64,000 nt of DNA from Roseivirga ehrenbergii (lineage in GTDB: Bacteria > Bacteroidota > Bacteroidia > Cytophagales > Cyclobacteriaceae). Below, in pieces: positions 31,798-41,127 of the stretch. The position numbers and the translations under genes were made by a program. The notes below the pieces were generated by a model, which ran no database searches, had not been told where the DNA came from, and saw only the letters and a program-made list of their open reading frames with translations. Numbering within the stretch: position 1 is the stretch's first letter; each line of letters opens with the position of its first letter. Where the stretch lies: assembly GCF_001593005.1 (NCBI RefSeq), contig NZ_LQZQ01000049.1, forward strand, positions 124,001 to 188,000, read 5' to 3'.

Positions 31798-31827
31798 TTG
31801 GTTTATGCCTGATTAGATGTATATTTG
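31798..31827 (+). promoter_or_regulatory. Consensus promoter of the STAS-like gene
   Basis: TTG at 31798-31800, a 19-base spacer, then TATATTTG at 31820-31827. It is a perfect match to the Bacteroidota consensus. A purine-rich TAAGGAGT (31843-31850) lies 5 bases before the ATG, an unusually strong Shine-Dalgarno sequence for this phylum. Confidence 0.75.
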
Positions 31828-31854
31828 CTCCCTTAATTTCAATAAGGAGTCACT

Positions 31855-32220
31855 ATGTTGTTGATTGTGGGGTACGAAGATGAGATGGACTACGTCTTTG
31901 GGAAAATAGAAGGAGAATTGACTAAGGATATTGCTAGTAGTTATTTTTCAAAAGTGGCTAAAGTGGCCGAAGAGCATAACTGCTATAGGGTATTTACTGA
32001 TCTTAGAGATGCTCAACTGATTGCCACAAGAAGGGAGCTAGAAATTATGGCTAAAGAATTAAGAGGGGTTGGGGTTGATTTCAGCTATAAAAGAGCAATC
32101 TTGATTTCAGAGAATATTAAGGATTATAAGGTCTGGGAGAATTTTAATTTCCACAATGGCTTTAAAGATATTCGCTTATTCTCAAACGAAGAAGTTGCCT
32201 TGGAATGGATTAAACAATAA
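31855..32220 (+). CDS. STAS/SpoIIAA-like single-domain protein
   Basis: 121 residues, alpha/beta, soluble. The pattern (V-F-G-K-I-E-G-E-L-T, R-V-F-T-D-L-R-D-A, K-R-A-I-L-I-S-E, a helical end E-E-V-A-L-E-W-I-K-Q) resembles SpoIIAA-like (PF11964) or STAS domain proteins. Function is not known; related proteins bind lipids or act in signalling. It has its own strong promoter and SD sequence and a bidirectional terminator downstream, so it is a stand-alone, probably well-expressed unit. Confidence 0.65.
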   Translation: MLLIVGYEDEMDYVFGKIEGELTKDIASSYFSKVAKVAEEHNCYRVFTDLRDAQLIATRRELEIMAKELRGVGVDFSYKRAILISENIKDYKVWENFNFHNGFKDIRLFSNEEVALEWIKQ

Positions 32221-32244
32221 AAGGAACACAACTTCAGATAAAAC

Positions 32245-32281
32245 AAAGGCCGAATGAGTTAATCATTCGGCCTTTGTTTTT
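32245..32281. terminator. Bidirectional terminator
   Basis: AAAGGCCGAATGA (32245-32257) and TCATTCGGCCTTT (32263-32275) are perfect complements, then GTTTTTT. It lies between the STAS-like gene and the convergent lipoprotein gene. Confidence 0.8.
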
Positions 32282-32302
32282 TAATCCATTTTCTGTGTAG
32301 AA

Positions 32303-32809
32303 TTATCGTGTAGACTTGTAGTCAATACGAAGTTCTCTGTCGTTCAATTGATCAGAAGTTCCTTTAAATACTTGCATTCCACCTCTGTAGTAGCCTGTGT
32401 TTTTCTTTACTTCTATTAGAACACAGTATTCTAAGTCTCCTAAATCAAATTGATAAAAGCCGTTTTTATTTGGAATCACAGTAAGCTTTGGCTCAATATC
32501 CATTTTATTGAGCTTTTTGAGATCGTAGAAAGTGGTTCCTTCACTTTGGTAGGCCACACCCTCTATGGCTTCTTTATGTTCAATGTCATACAGAAGTATG
32601 TTATTCTGAACAGGTACTCCTACGCTATCTAAACCTTCGAATTTTTTCAGATGACCATAAAAACCACTTATGATTGTTGCATCATTAATCTTGTCAGACA
32701 TTTTAACCTTAAAGTTAAAATCTAATGGTTTTTGAGGGACACTTTCTTTTTTACAACTTACTGTTACCGCGAAAACAAGAAGGGCTGAAAGGATAATTTT
32801 AATGCGCAT
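32303..32809 (-). CDS. Hypothetical lipoprotein
   Basis: 168 residues. Lipobox F-A-V-T-V-S-C (Cys 19), then a beta-rich mature part with no motif I recognise (K-V-M-S-D-K-I-N-D-A-T-I-I-S-G-F-Y-G-H-L; L-G-D-L-E-Y-C-V-L-I-E-V). Anchoring in a membrane is supported; nothing more. It is monocistronic, between two terminators. Confidence 0.65.
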   Translation of the reverse strand: MRIKIILSALLVFAVTVSCKKESVPQKPLDFNFKVKMSDKINDATIISGFYGHLKKFEGLDSVGVPVQNNILLYDIEHKEAIEGVAYQSEGTTFYDLKKLNKMDIEPKLTVIPNKNGFYQFDLGDLEYCVLIEVKKNTGYYRGGMQVFKGTSDQLNDRELRIDYKSTR

Positions 32810-32930
32810 TGAATACTGATTTTTGAGATCACGAAGTAAACAAAATTATTTGAGCAATCCGTTTTCTTTGTTTTAAGACTTGTTAAATCTTTAAGGGATT
32901 ACTAATAGGTGAGATATCAGTGGGGTTAAA

Positions 32931-32964
32931 ACAAAAGAGGTTGATCTGTGATGATCAACCTCTT
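32931..32964 (-). terminator. Terminator after the VPS10/BNR gene
   Basis: AAGAGGTTGATC (32935-32946) and GATCAACCTCTT (32953-32964) form a perfect 12-bp stem. On the minus strand it is followed by TTGTTTTAACC. Confidence 0.75.
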
Positions 32965-32987
32965 CATACAATCAAAATTAAAAACGA

Positions 32988-35714
32988 TTACTTTTTATAC
33001 CAGATGTCTTGAAGTACTCTGGTTTCTTTAGTTTGTTTTTTGCCATTCATTTCAAGTACAACAGTAAATTCACCTGGTTGGGTAGATTTGGTGATGTATC
33101 TCGATTGAGCGATTCTTTCTTCCAAATCTTCTGCACTCAAGCCAAATCGGCCAAAACGCTCTCTCATTTGGTTTAATTGAGCTTCAGATCTTTCGCTTAC
33201 AATTTCGTCCATTCCCCAAATCATCTGATTTAACCCAGCTTTGGCGTTCACCTCAGTTTTGTAAATCTCTCTTGTTCCTTTAAGGATTTTGATGGTCGCT
33301 TTGCCAGCGTTCTTTGCGTGGAAATTGATATGAACACCATCTGCACGGCTTTCTCCGTCAAAGTTAGTGTATGCAGAAGTATTGCTTAAACCACGTACCC
33401 ACTGAACCGCAGGCTGTACATCAAATAATGTAACATCTGAATTCATGGCCTCTGCAGTTAAGCCTTGAAGTGGGCTAATATCCGCAATAAAAATACCTCT
33501 ACCATGTGTAGCCACCACAAGCTCATTTTCTCTCGGGTGAATCACCATATCGTAGGCTGGGTTAGTAGGGTAGTTATTGCTAAGCTTTGCCCAGTTTTTA
33601 CCACCATCGATACTTGCGTACACAGAAAGTTCTGTACCTACAAATAACAAATTAGGGTTTTTGTGGTCTTCGCGAATTACGTTTACTGGTTCAGTTGGAA
33701 GACCAGCAGCAATTGAAGTCCATGTTTTTCCATAGTCTGTTGTTTTGTAAAGGTAAGGAGTGAAAACATCTCTACGCATTCCATTGTAAGAAAGGTAGGC
33801 AGTACCTGGAACGTGTGCAGAAGCTTCAATTCTGGTTACCCAGTATTCAGGGTTATTTGGAATATTTGCGTTTAGGTTGGTCCATGTTTTACCTCCATCA
33901 CGTGTAACATGTACGTTTCCATCATCTGTACCTGCCCAAAGCTCGTTGGCATCAATTGGAGATTCTTCTAAAGTAGTAATGGTTCCGTATTGAATATTAC
34001 CTGTGCCATTAGCTTTAACAGCGTCATTCTTAGATAAATCACCACTGATTTCTGTCCAGCTTTCGCCTCTGAAGTTCGACTTAACTACTTTGTTTCCAGC
34101 ATGATAGATTACATCGCTATTGTGTTGTGATACTACAATTGGAGCGTTCCAGTTCCAACGCATATTACGATCGCCAGTGTAACGGATACTTTTGCTTTCG
34201 CCAGTTTCCATGTCTAGTCTTGAAAGCGGACCGAATTGTGATTCGTTGTATAAGTAACGGTTGTTTGTTCTATCTACAACATTGTACATACCATCACCAC
34301 CACCTGTACGGTTCCAGTCTTCTAGTCCAATGGAAGAACCACCTCTTTTAGAGCTTGGGCCTCTTACCGAACCGTTATCTTGTAAACCACCATATACATT
34401 GTAAGGATAAGCCATATCTACATCAACAGCATAGAACTGCGCCAATGGAATTTCATCAGGGTGATACCAAGTTTTACCACCATCATAAGTAATTCCCATT
34501 CCGTGGTCGTAACCTAATAGCATATGCTCAGGGTCTGCAGGGTCAATCCACATCGCGTGGTTATCTCCACCGAATCTAAAAGGAGTTTCCCAAGTTTCTC
34601 CGCCATTTCTTGATTCCCACATTCCAATACCAATTACATATACATGGTCAGGATCTTTAGGATTAACTCTTACCTGTTGGTAGTAGTAAGAAGGGGCACC
34701 ACCAATGTCTACTCCATCAGGGCTGATTTTCTTCCAAGACTCTCCACCATCGTCAGAACGATACATTTCTGTTCCGTCTACAGATTGACCTCTTTCTAAA
34801 GGAATTCCAATCTCTAACATTTTTCTTCTCTCTTCTGTAGAAATGCCCTTAACGTTTACATTTTCAACGTTTGCATAAACAACTTTAGAGTTGCTTGGTG
34901 CGTAGGCTACACCTATTCTACCTAAGAAGCCACCTGGAAGGCCTTTGGTTAGTTTTTTCCAAGTTCTACCACCGTTAGTTGATTTATAGATTCCACTACC
35001 TTCACCACCTTCATTAAAAGTCCAAGGCGTTCTGATTTTATCGTAAGCTGCTGCAATTAGTGTGTTCGGGTCTTTCGGACTCATGGCCACATCTACTACA
35101 CCAATGAATTTTCCATCATCTTTTTTAACCTCAAGAACTTTAGTCCATGTTTTACCACCGTTGGTAGTTTTGTACAAGCCTCTTTCTGGGTTATCTGAAT
35201 AAAGCTTACCCAGTGCGGCTACATAAACTACGTCTGAGTTTTTTGGATCGATAAGAATTCTACCGATGTGATGTGATTCAGGAAGTCCCATGTTGGTCCA
35301 AGTTTTTCCTGCATCAGTAGATTTATAGATACCATTTCCCCAGTAGGAACTTCTAGAGTTGTTGGCTTCACCTGTACCTACCCAAACTACATCATTGTTT
35401 TTTTGGTCTACGGCAATGGCGCCTACAGAAATAATATTCTCATTGTCAAAAATTGGCTCCCATGAAATTCCGTTATTCACAGTTTTCCATACACCACCCG
35501 ATGCCGTTGCAGCATAGATAATTTTGGTTGATTTGTCTACTACTGCAAAATCCACATAACGTCCACCTTGTCGAGTGGGGCCAATGTCTCTAAAATGAAT
35601 TTTGTCGGCTACATTGGCCGGAATCTTTTGCGCTTGGGCAAACGGAGCTGCAAAGCACAATAAGACAAGCAAAAAGCTAGCGATCTTAATGTTTTTTGTA
35701 AATCTAAATTTCAT
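32988..35714 (-). CDS. Secreted VPS10/sortilin-type BNR-repeat protein
   Basis: 908 residues with a signal peptide (residues about 9-28, ending F-A-Q-A-Q). At least seven Asp-box-like motifs of the form S-x-D-x-G-x-T-W are spread through it (for example T-N-G-G-R-T-W, S-D-D-G-G-E-S-W, S-R-N-G-G-E-T-W, T-R-D-G-G-K-T-W, S-I-D-G-G-K-N-W). They mark a large beta-propeller of the sortilin/VPS10 or xyloglucanase-like type. Annotations often call it glycosyl hydrolase, but no catalytic residues can be confirmed. Its C-terminal 100 residues are a beta domain. It has its own terminator and no obvious operon partner. Confidence 0.85.
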   Translation of the reverse strand: MKFRFTKNIKIASFLLVLLCFAAPFAQAQKIPANVADKIHFRDIGPTRQGGRYVDFAVVDKSTKIIYAATASGGVWKTVNNGISWEPIFDNENIISVGAIAVDQKNNDVVWVGTGEANNSRSSYWGNGIYKSTDAGKTWTNMGLPESHHIGRILIDPKNSDVVYVAALGKLYSDNPERGLYKTTNGGKTWTKVLEVKKDDGKFIGVVDVAMSPKDPNTLIAAAYDKIRTPWTFNEGGEGSGIYKSTNGGRTWKKLTKGLPGGFLGRIGVAYAPSNSKVVYANVENVNVKGISTEERRKMLEIGIPLERGQSVDGTEMYRSDDGGESWKKISPDGVDIGGAPSYYYQQVRVNPKDPDHVYVIGIGMWESRNGGETWETPFRFGGDNHAMWIDPADPEHMLLGYDHGMGITYDGGKTWYHPDEIPLAQFYAVDVDMAYPYNVYGGLQDNGSVRGPSSKRGGSSIGLEDWNRTGGGDGMYNVVDRTNNRYLYNESQFGPLSRLDMETGESKSIRYTGDRNMRWNWNAPIVVSQHNSDVIYHAGNKVVKSNFRGESWTEISGDLSKNDAVKANGTGNIQYGTITTLEESPIDANELWAGTDDGNVHVTRDGGKTWTNLNANIPNNPEYWVTRIEASAHVPGTAYLSYNGMRRDVFTPYLYKTTDYGKTWTSIAAGLPTEPVNVIREDHKNPNLLFVGTELSVYASIDGGKNWAKLSNNYPTNPAYDMVIHPRENELVVATHGRGIFIADISPLQGLTAEAMNSDVTLFDVQPAVQWVRGLSNTSAYTNFDGESRADGVHINFHAKNAGKATIKILKGTREIYKTEVNAKAGLNQMIWGMDEIVSERSEAQLNQMRERFGRFGLSAEDLEERIAQSRYITKSTQPGEFTVVLEMNGKKQTKETRVLQDIWYKK

Positions 35715-35882
35715 AGTTATTGATTTGAATCGTGTTAAATTACTTCAATTTAGACCGTGGGCAAAAAACGGGTGCAAAGATTACATGAATGGTTTGATCG
35801 AGATAGGATTCATTAATGTATGAATTGAACTGGTTGAGTATCATTTGGTAAAATGGCCGTTTGGCCAAATTTAAAATTCAAA

Positions 35883-36293
35883 TTAGTCTCGGTCTTTTAA
35901 ACGAAAAACAAACTTTAACCCCGACCAAACTTCATCAACGGCACAAACCTTTACATCCACCAAACCGCTTTCTAAACCAATTCTTCTGACTACACTATCG
36001 TTAATATCGGTGAAAACCTTTGAGGCTTTTTTAGGCCAAGAAATCCATAACACCCCACTGGGTTTAAGTCTTAATTTTAGGGCTAAGATTCTGTTTGAAA
36101 GTTCTTCTTCAGACTTGGTGAAAAAATGAATAAAATCGACCTGAACTTCACTTTGATCCTCAATAAACTCAATGTTAGCAGGTAGGCTTTCAAATAGACT
36201 ATTGTAATAGTCAGGTGGGTTTACGAGCATGACTTTGAAGCCTTCCTTAATTCCTAATTTTTTAGCCAGTGGGGTGCCAGAATATCCGCTCAT
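35883..36293 (-). CDS. DUF3052-family protein
   Basis: 136 residues. The N-terminus M-S-G-Y-S-G-T-P-L-A-K-K-L-G-I-K-E-G is the characteristic DUF3052 start, and L-R-L-K-P-S-G-V-L-W-I-S-W-P-K-K-A-S matches the family centre. It resembles the C-terminal part of a methyltransferase-like alpha/beta fold but lacks a SAM motif. Cytosolic, function unknown. It lies divergent to guaA. Confidence 0.85.
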   Translation of the reverse strand: MSGYSGTPLAKKLGIKEGFKVMLVNPPDYYNSLFESLPANIEFIEDQSEVQVDFIHFFTKSEEELSNRILALKLRLKPSGVLWISWPKKASKVFTDINDSVVRRIGLESGLVDVKVCAVDEVWSGLKFVFRLKDRD

Positions 36294-36458
36294 TATTTTG
36301 TAGTGTTGAATAGAATTTAATGTGGTGTCATCAGTTTCAAGTTATGGAAGTTGTTTCCAATTGGCAATACGGACGGTTCATCTTTATCTTAATCTTTTCT
36401 ACTTAAAAGATGCGACACAATTACTTGTCATTTATTAGTGATTAGTCGACTTGAGTAT

Positions 36459-36466
36459 TATTTTTG
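36459..36466 (+). promoter_or_regulatory. guaA -7 box, probable leaderless transcript
   Basis: TATTTTTG fits TAnnTTTG and ends only 3 bases before the guaA ATG (36470). Transcription from it would begin at or very near the A of the start codon. There is no TTG at the ideal 19-base distance, so the promoter may be weak or use an extended -7. Confidence 0.5.
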
Positions 36467-36469
36467 CGC

Positions 36470-37999
36470 ATGGCTGAACAGATACTTATTCTGGATTTCG
36501 GTTCTCAGTACACTCAACTAATTGCCCGTAGAGTAAGAGAACTCAATGTCTATTGCGAAATCCACCCTTTTAATAATATTCCACCCATTACAGACGACAT
36601 TAAAGGAGTCATTCTTTCAGGGAGTCCTTGTTCTGTAAGAGATGCAGGTTCCCCTGATTTAGACCTTAGTCAGTTCAGAGGTAAATTGCCTTTATTAGGT
36701 GTTTGCTATGGTGCTCAACTTATGGCTCAGAAATTTGGAGGCAATGTATTGCCTTCCGAAATCAGAGAATATGGTCGTGCTAAATTGAATCATGTAGACA
36801 TGCATTCCGATTTGATGAAAGAAATCAATTTGGGTTCACAAGTGTGGATGTCGCATGGAGATACCATTTCCGACCTGCCAGCAGACTTCGATATAATTGC
36901 CAGCACACCAAGTGTTAAGGTAGCCGCTTATAAAATCCGTAATGAAGAAACCTACGGAATTCAGTTTCACCCAGAGGTAACCCATTCTACTGAAGGGAAA
37001 GAGCTGTTAAGAAATTTCGTGGTGCATATCGCTCATTGCAGTCAAGATTGGACACCAGATGTATTTGTAGAATCTACTGTAGCTGAGCTTAAGGAAAAAC
37101 TAGGAAATGATAAAGTAGTGCTTGGTCTTTCAGGAGGTGTTGATTCTTCGGTAGCTGCCGTACTTATTCATAAAGCTATTGGCGAAAATCTACATTGTAT
37201 TTTTGTTGATAACGGACTTTTAAGAAAGAACGAATTTGAAAGCGTTTTAGAGTCGTACAAAGGAATGGGCTTAAACGTAAAAGGCGTTAATGCCAAAGAT
37301 CAGTTCTACAAAGCCCTTGAAGGAATTTCTGATCCTGAAGGAAAACGTAAAGCCATCGGTAGAGTGTTTATTGAAGTTTTTGATCAAGAGGCACAGAAAA
37401 TTCAAGGCGTAAAATGGTTAGGCCAAGGCACCATCTACCCAGATATTATTGAGTCTGTTTCGGTAAACGGCCCATCGGCTACAATAAAGTCGCATCACAA
37501 CGTTGGAGGTTTACCCGATAAAATGAACTTGAAAGTAGTTGAGCCGTTGAATACGCTTTTCAAAGACGGTGTAAGACTTGTAGGAAAAACTTTAGAGATC
37601 GATCCAAATATTCTAGGCAGACACCCTTTCCCAGGGCCAGGTTTAGGTATTCGTATTTTGGGAGATATTACCGCTGAAAAAGTGGCTATCCTGCAAGAAG
37701 TGGACTACATCTTTATCAATGGCTTAAAAGAAGCAGGTTTGTACGATGATGTATGGCAAGCAGGCGCAATGCTACTCCCAGTTCAGTCGGTAGGTGTAAT
37801 GGGAGACGAGCGTACCTATGAAAAAGTGGTAGCACTTAGGGCAGTAAGCAGTGTAGATGGTATGACAGCCGATTGGTGTAATTTACCGTATGAGTTTTTG
37901 CAGGATATTTCGAATAAAATTATCAATCAAGTAAAAGGAGTAAACAGAGTGGTGTATGATATCAGTTCTAAACCACCGGCTACGATAGAATGGGAATAA
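36470..37999 (+). CDS. guaA: GMP synthase (glutamine-hydrolysing)
   Basis: 509 residues from the ATG at 36470 ([15 protein letters not shown]). It converts XMP to GMP using ATP and glutamine. The class I amidotransferase domain (1-195) has Cys 79 in G-V-C-Y-G-A-Q-L-M and the F-H-P-E-V-T-H-S His/Glu pair. The ATP pyrophosphatase P-loop L-S-G-G-V-D-S-S starts near 223, and the dimerisation domain ends with [12 protein letters not shown], the canonical C-terminus. The downstream TPR/periplasmic-binding gene follows at once. Confidence 0.97.
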   Translation: MAEQILILDFGSQYTQLIARRVRELNVYCEIHPFNNIPPITDDIKGVILSGSPCSVRDAGSPDLDLSQFRGKLPLLGVCYGAQLMAQKFGGNVLPSEIREYGRAKLNHVDMHSDLMKEINLGSQVWMSHGDTISDLPADFDIIASTPSVKVAAYKIRNEETYGIQFHPEVTHSTEGKELLRNFVVHIAHCSQDWTPDVFVESTVAELKEKLGNDKVVLGLSGGVDSSVAAVLIHKAIGENLHCIFVDNGLLRKNEFESVLESYKGMGLNVKGVNAKDQFYKALEGISDPEGKRKAIGRVFIEVFDQEAQKIQGVKWLGQGTIYPDIIESVSVNGPSATIKSHHNVGGLPDKMNLKVVEPLNTLFKDGVRLVGKTLEIDPNILGRHPFPGPGLGIRILGDITAEKVAILQEVDYIFINGLKEAGLYDDVWQAGAMLLPVQSVGVMGDERTYEKVVALRAVSSVDGMTADWCNLPYEFLQDISNKIINQVKGVNRVVYDISSKPPATIEWE

Positions 38000-38001
38000 A
38001 C

Positions 38002-39828
38002 ATGATAATTAAGACTCGCTGTTTTATAGTATTAACCTTCTTATTGTTTGTTGGTTCTTCAGCCTTCGCTCAAGATATTAAATCCATGTTTGACGAAGCA
38101 AAGTCTTTGTTGGACCGAGATCAGTATGCTTTGGCAATGGGGAGGTTTAAGCAAATCACTGCTCTCGATCAGGATAATGACTTAGTGAGGTATGCTGGTT
38201 TTTACGAAGCCATTTCGGCTTATCATTCAGGTGATGCAGCAATGGCACAACAGCTATTCGCACAGTTGGAAGAGAAGTATCCAAATTGGTCAGAGTCGGC
38301 CAATGAGATTAATTTTTGGCAGGCCAAAATTGCTTTAGAAAGTGGAGAGTTCGAAACTGGATTGAACCGTTTAGCATCGATAAATGATGATAATTTCAAG
38401 GAAGAAATTGAGGTTCTTAAGATTGAGCACCTAGCTAAGTTAAAAGACAGAGATCAGTTAAAGTCTTTGCTTAAAGACCATCCAGATCCTATTATTGCTT
38501 CTAACTTATTGACTTCGTTACTTTCAGAAAATGTGATGGATCGAAACTTTGTTTTGATTGATAGTCTCATTACTACTTTCAAAATTAATCCCGAAGCAAA
38601 TATTGACGGAGTAGATTTCTCTCCTAAAAAGGATGTCTATAACATTGGTTTGTTTTTTCCTTTTCAATACGGATCAGACTCTATCAGTCTAGTCCGAATG
38701 ATGAATGATTGGCCTGTTCGTTTTCTCCAAGGAATGAAATTAGGTTTAGAGAAGTTGGCGGAAGAAAACATCAATATCAATTTGATGACCTTCGATACCA
38801 AAACGAGCGCAACAACAACCCGTGCTATTTTGGCTGATCCGAAGCTTAAAGAACTAGACTTAATAGTTGGTCCTGCTTACCCAGGACCAATTGGTGAAGT
38901 AGTTAGGTTTTCCAAAGAGAATAAGATCAATTTTATTAACCCGTTATCTTCGAATGGCGAAATCTTGATCGATAACCCATTTGCTTTTCTGTATTACCCG
39001 AGCAACGAGTCTTTGGCCATTAGTGCAGCAGAATATGCCCGAAAATACCTGACTAAGAATAAGAATGTGGCGATATTCTATGCCAGCGAAGCAGATAAGC
39101 CAAGGGCTCAACTTTATAGAAAGTTGATAGAAAAGGATACATTCAATGTGGTAATTGAACAAATGGTAAGGCCAAATGAATCAGCCAAAATTCAGCAAAT
39201 GTTGGTAGAGAAAGTCAAGGTTGATAAAGATTCTGCTAGGCGTGCTCGAATGGTTGCTGAAATGGACTCACTCTTAAATGCTGGCGTAAAAAAATGGGAG
39301 AAGTACTCTGGAGATGATTTTCTAGAAGAAAAATTGGGTATTATGCCCGATAGTATTGGTCATATCTTTATCGCTTCCGATATCCCTTCGCTCTCTGCAA
39401 GTGTAATTAGTGGTATAGATGCTAGAGAAGATACCATCTATTATGTAGGCTCATCTCGCTGGTTAAGTTCAGAACAATCCATTTCGTTTCAACAATTAGA
39501 AAGGGTAGAAGCTGTATTTACAGGCTCTAACTGGATTGATTATGATAAAGCGAGCGTAAAGGAGTTTAGGGAACGCTATTTAAAAAGGTTCTCTGCGGTA
39601 CCTAAAAAAGAAGACAGACTAGGCGATGCCTACATCGGTTACGATATTATGGTTACTTATGGCAGATTGCTAAATCAATATGGTAAGTACTTTCAACTAG
39701 GGTTAAAAACCGTAAAAACGGTACCAGGTGAATTAACAGAGCGCTTTAGCTATCAGCTCTCAAACGACAATAGGTATACTCCGATCTTAAGAATGGTCGA
39801 TTCGAAAGTAAAAAAATCAAATAACTAA
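38002..39828 (+). CDS. Exported TPR plus periplasmic-binding-protein-like (LpoA/receptor-type) protein
   Basis: 608 residues from the ATG at 38002 (M-I-I-K-T-R-C-F-I-V-L-T-F with cleavage at F-A-Q); another ATG at 37990 overlaps guaA and is less likely. Residues about 25-160 are TPR-like repeats (A-K-S-L-L-D-R-D-Q-Y-A-L-A-M-G-R-F). From about 205 the type I periplasmic-binding fold begins (Y-N-I-G-L-F-F-P-F, L-I-V-G-P-A-Y-P-G-P, F-I-N-P-L-S-S). That TPR-plus-binding-fold plan resembles the lipoprotein LpoA that activates penicillin-binding proteins, although no lipobox is seen. Ligand and role are unknown. It lies 2 bases after guaA and 6 bases before hemL. Confidence 0.72.
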   Translation: MIIKTRCFIVLTFLLFVGSSAFAQDIKSMFDEAKSLLDRDQYALAMGRFKQITALDQDNDLVRYAGFYEAISAYHSGDAAMAQQLFAQLEEKYPNWSESANEINFWQAKIALESGEFETGLNRLASINDDNFKEEIEVLKIEHLAKLKDRDQLKSLLKDHPDPIIASNLLTSLLSENVMDRNFVLIDSLITTFKINPEANIDGVDFSPKKDVYNIGLFFPFQYGSDSISLVRMMNDWPVRFLQGMKLGLEKLAEENININLMTFDTKTSATTTRAILADPKLKELDLIVGPAYPGPIGEVVRFSKENKINFINPLSSNGEILIDNPFAFLYYPSNESLAISAAEYARKYLTKNKNVAIFYASEADKPRAQLYRKLIEKDTFNVVIEQMVRPNESAKIQQMLVEKVKVDKDSARRARMVAEMDSLLNAGVKKWEKYSGDDFLEEKLGIMPDSIGHIFIASDIPSLSASVISGIDAREDTIYYVGSSRWLSSEQSISFQQLERVEAVFTGSNWIDYDKASVKEFRERYLKRFSAVPKKEDRLGDAYIGYDIMVTYGRLLNQYGKYFQLGLKTVKTVPGELTERFSYQLSNDNRYTPILRMVDSKVKKSNN

Positions 39829-39834
39829 TTTCTC

Positions 39835-41127
39835 ATGCTCAACAGTTCTCGCAGTCAAAGGCTATTTGACCAAGCTCAAAAATCTATTCCAGGTGGTGTA
39901 AATTCTCCAGTTCGTGCTTTTAAATCTGTAGGAGGAAACCCGCTTTTTATTAAAAGAGCAAAAGGAGCGTTCATGTACGATGAGGATGATAACGCTTTTA
40001 TTGAGCTTATTAATTCTTGGGGACCAATGCTTTTCGGTCATGCCAATGAGAAAATTGAAGCAGCTGTAATTGAAGCAGTGAAAGGATCGCTTTCTTTTGG
40101 TGGACCTACCAATGCTGAAATAGAAATGGCGGAAATGATTTGCAGTATGTTTCCTTCCATTGAAAAAGTGAGAATGGTGAACTCTGGTACCGAAGCTACC
40201 ATGTCGGCCGTGCGCTTGGCTAGAGGGTACACGGGTAGAGATAAGATTATTAAATTCGAAGGCTGTTATCACGGTCACGGTGACTCATTTTTGATTGCTG
40301 CAGGTTCTGGAGCAATGACGATGGGAGCTCCAGATAGTCCGGGAGTGACCAAGGGAACCGCAGCGGATACACTTACCCTTCCTTTTAACGACCTCGAAAA
40401 AGTCAAAGATTTACTCAATAGAGTAGGGAATGAGGTTGCGGCAATTATTCTTGAGCCAGTGGCTGGAAATATGGGTTGTATTCTACCTAAAGAAGGCTAC
40501 TTACAAGGTTTGAGAACATTGTGTGACCAGTATGGAATTATCCTCATTTTTGATGAAGTGATGACTGGGTTCCGTTTGTCAAAGTCAGGAGCACAAGGTG
40601 TTTTTGATGTGCAAGCCGATTTAACCACTTTAGGGAAAATTATTGGTGGTGGAATGCCAGTGGGGGCTTATGGCGGCAAAAGAGAAATAATGGATTTTGT
40701 TTCTCCAGTAGGGCCAGTTTATCAAGCTGGAACACTTTCAGGAAATCCCGTAGCAATGGCTGCTGGTTTAGCTATGCTGAACCTCATTAAGAGTGAGCGT
40801 GGTTTGTATGATCGTTTGGCAAAAATTACTCAGCGAATAGAAGAAGGTTTTCAGAAGAATCTTGATGAGTTAGGGTTGCCATATACTATGAATAGAATTG
40901 GCTCCATGATCAGTATTTTCTTTACAGATCAGAAGGTTACCGACTTTGATTCTGCGAAAACTTGTGATACGACTATGTTTGGCAAATACTTTAGAGAGAT
41001 GCTTAATAATGGCGTTTATTTGGCTCCATCTCAGTTCGAAACACTCTTTATTTCTGATTCAATTACCGAAGAACTAGCCGATAAAATTATTGAAGCCAAT
41101 TACAAGTCTTTAAAAGCTATTCATTAA
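39835..41127 (+). CDS. hemL: Glutamate-1-semialdehyde 2,1-aminomutase
   Basis: 430 residues. It makes 5-aminolevulinate, the tetrapyrrole precursor of haem. The N-terminus (S-R-S-Q-R-L-F-D-Q-A-Q-K-S-I-P-G-G-V-N-S-P-V-R-A-F) is diagnostic. PLP is bound by Lys 268 in T-T-L-G-K-I-I-G-G-G-M-P-V-G, with D-E-V-M-T-G-F-R upstream and V-N-S-G-T-E-A-T-M-S-A for the phosphate. It is placed 6 bases after the TPR/binding-fold gene, so guaA, that gene and hemL may be co-transcribed. Its stop codon overlaps the stop of the convergent DUF3667 gene. Confidence 0.97.
   Translation: MLNSSRSQRLFDQAQKSIPGGVNSPVRAFKSVGGNPLFIKRAKGAFMYDEDDNAFIELINSWGPMLFGHANEKIEAAVIEAVKGSLSFGGPTNAEIEMAEMICSMFPSIEKVRMVNSGTEATMSAVRLARGYTGRDKIIKFEGCYHGHGDSFLIAAGSGAMTMGAPDSPGVTKGTAADTLTLPFNDLEKVKDLLNRVGNEVAAIILEPVAGNMGCILPKEGYLQGLRTLCDQYGIILIFDEVMTGFRLSKSGAQGVFDVQADLTTLGKIIGGGMPVGAYGGKREIMDFVSPVGPVYQAGTLSGNPVAMAAGLAMLNLIKSERGLYDRLAKITQRIEEGFQKNLDELGLPYTMNRIGSMISIFFTDQKVTDFDSAKTCDTTMFGKYFREMLNNGVYLAPSQFETLFISDSITEELADKIIEANYKSLKAIH

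Noticed and set aside
32988-35714. Glycosyl hydrolase activity for the BNR protein
   Set aside because: Asp-box repeats alone mark a propeller fold. I see no catalytic residues that would allow this claim.
39862-40278. Antisense ORF of 138 aa within hemL
   Set aside because: It lies fully inside a certain gene, has a biased basic/aromatic composition and no family match.
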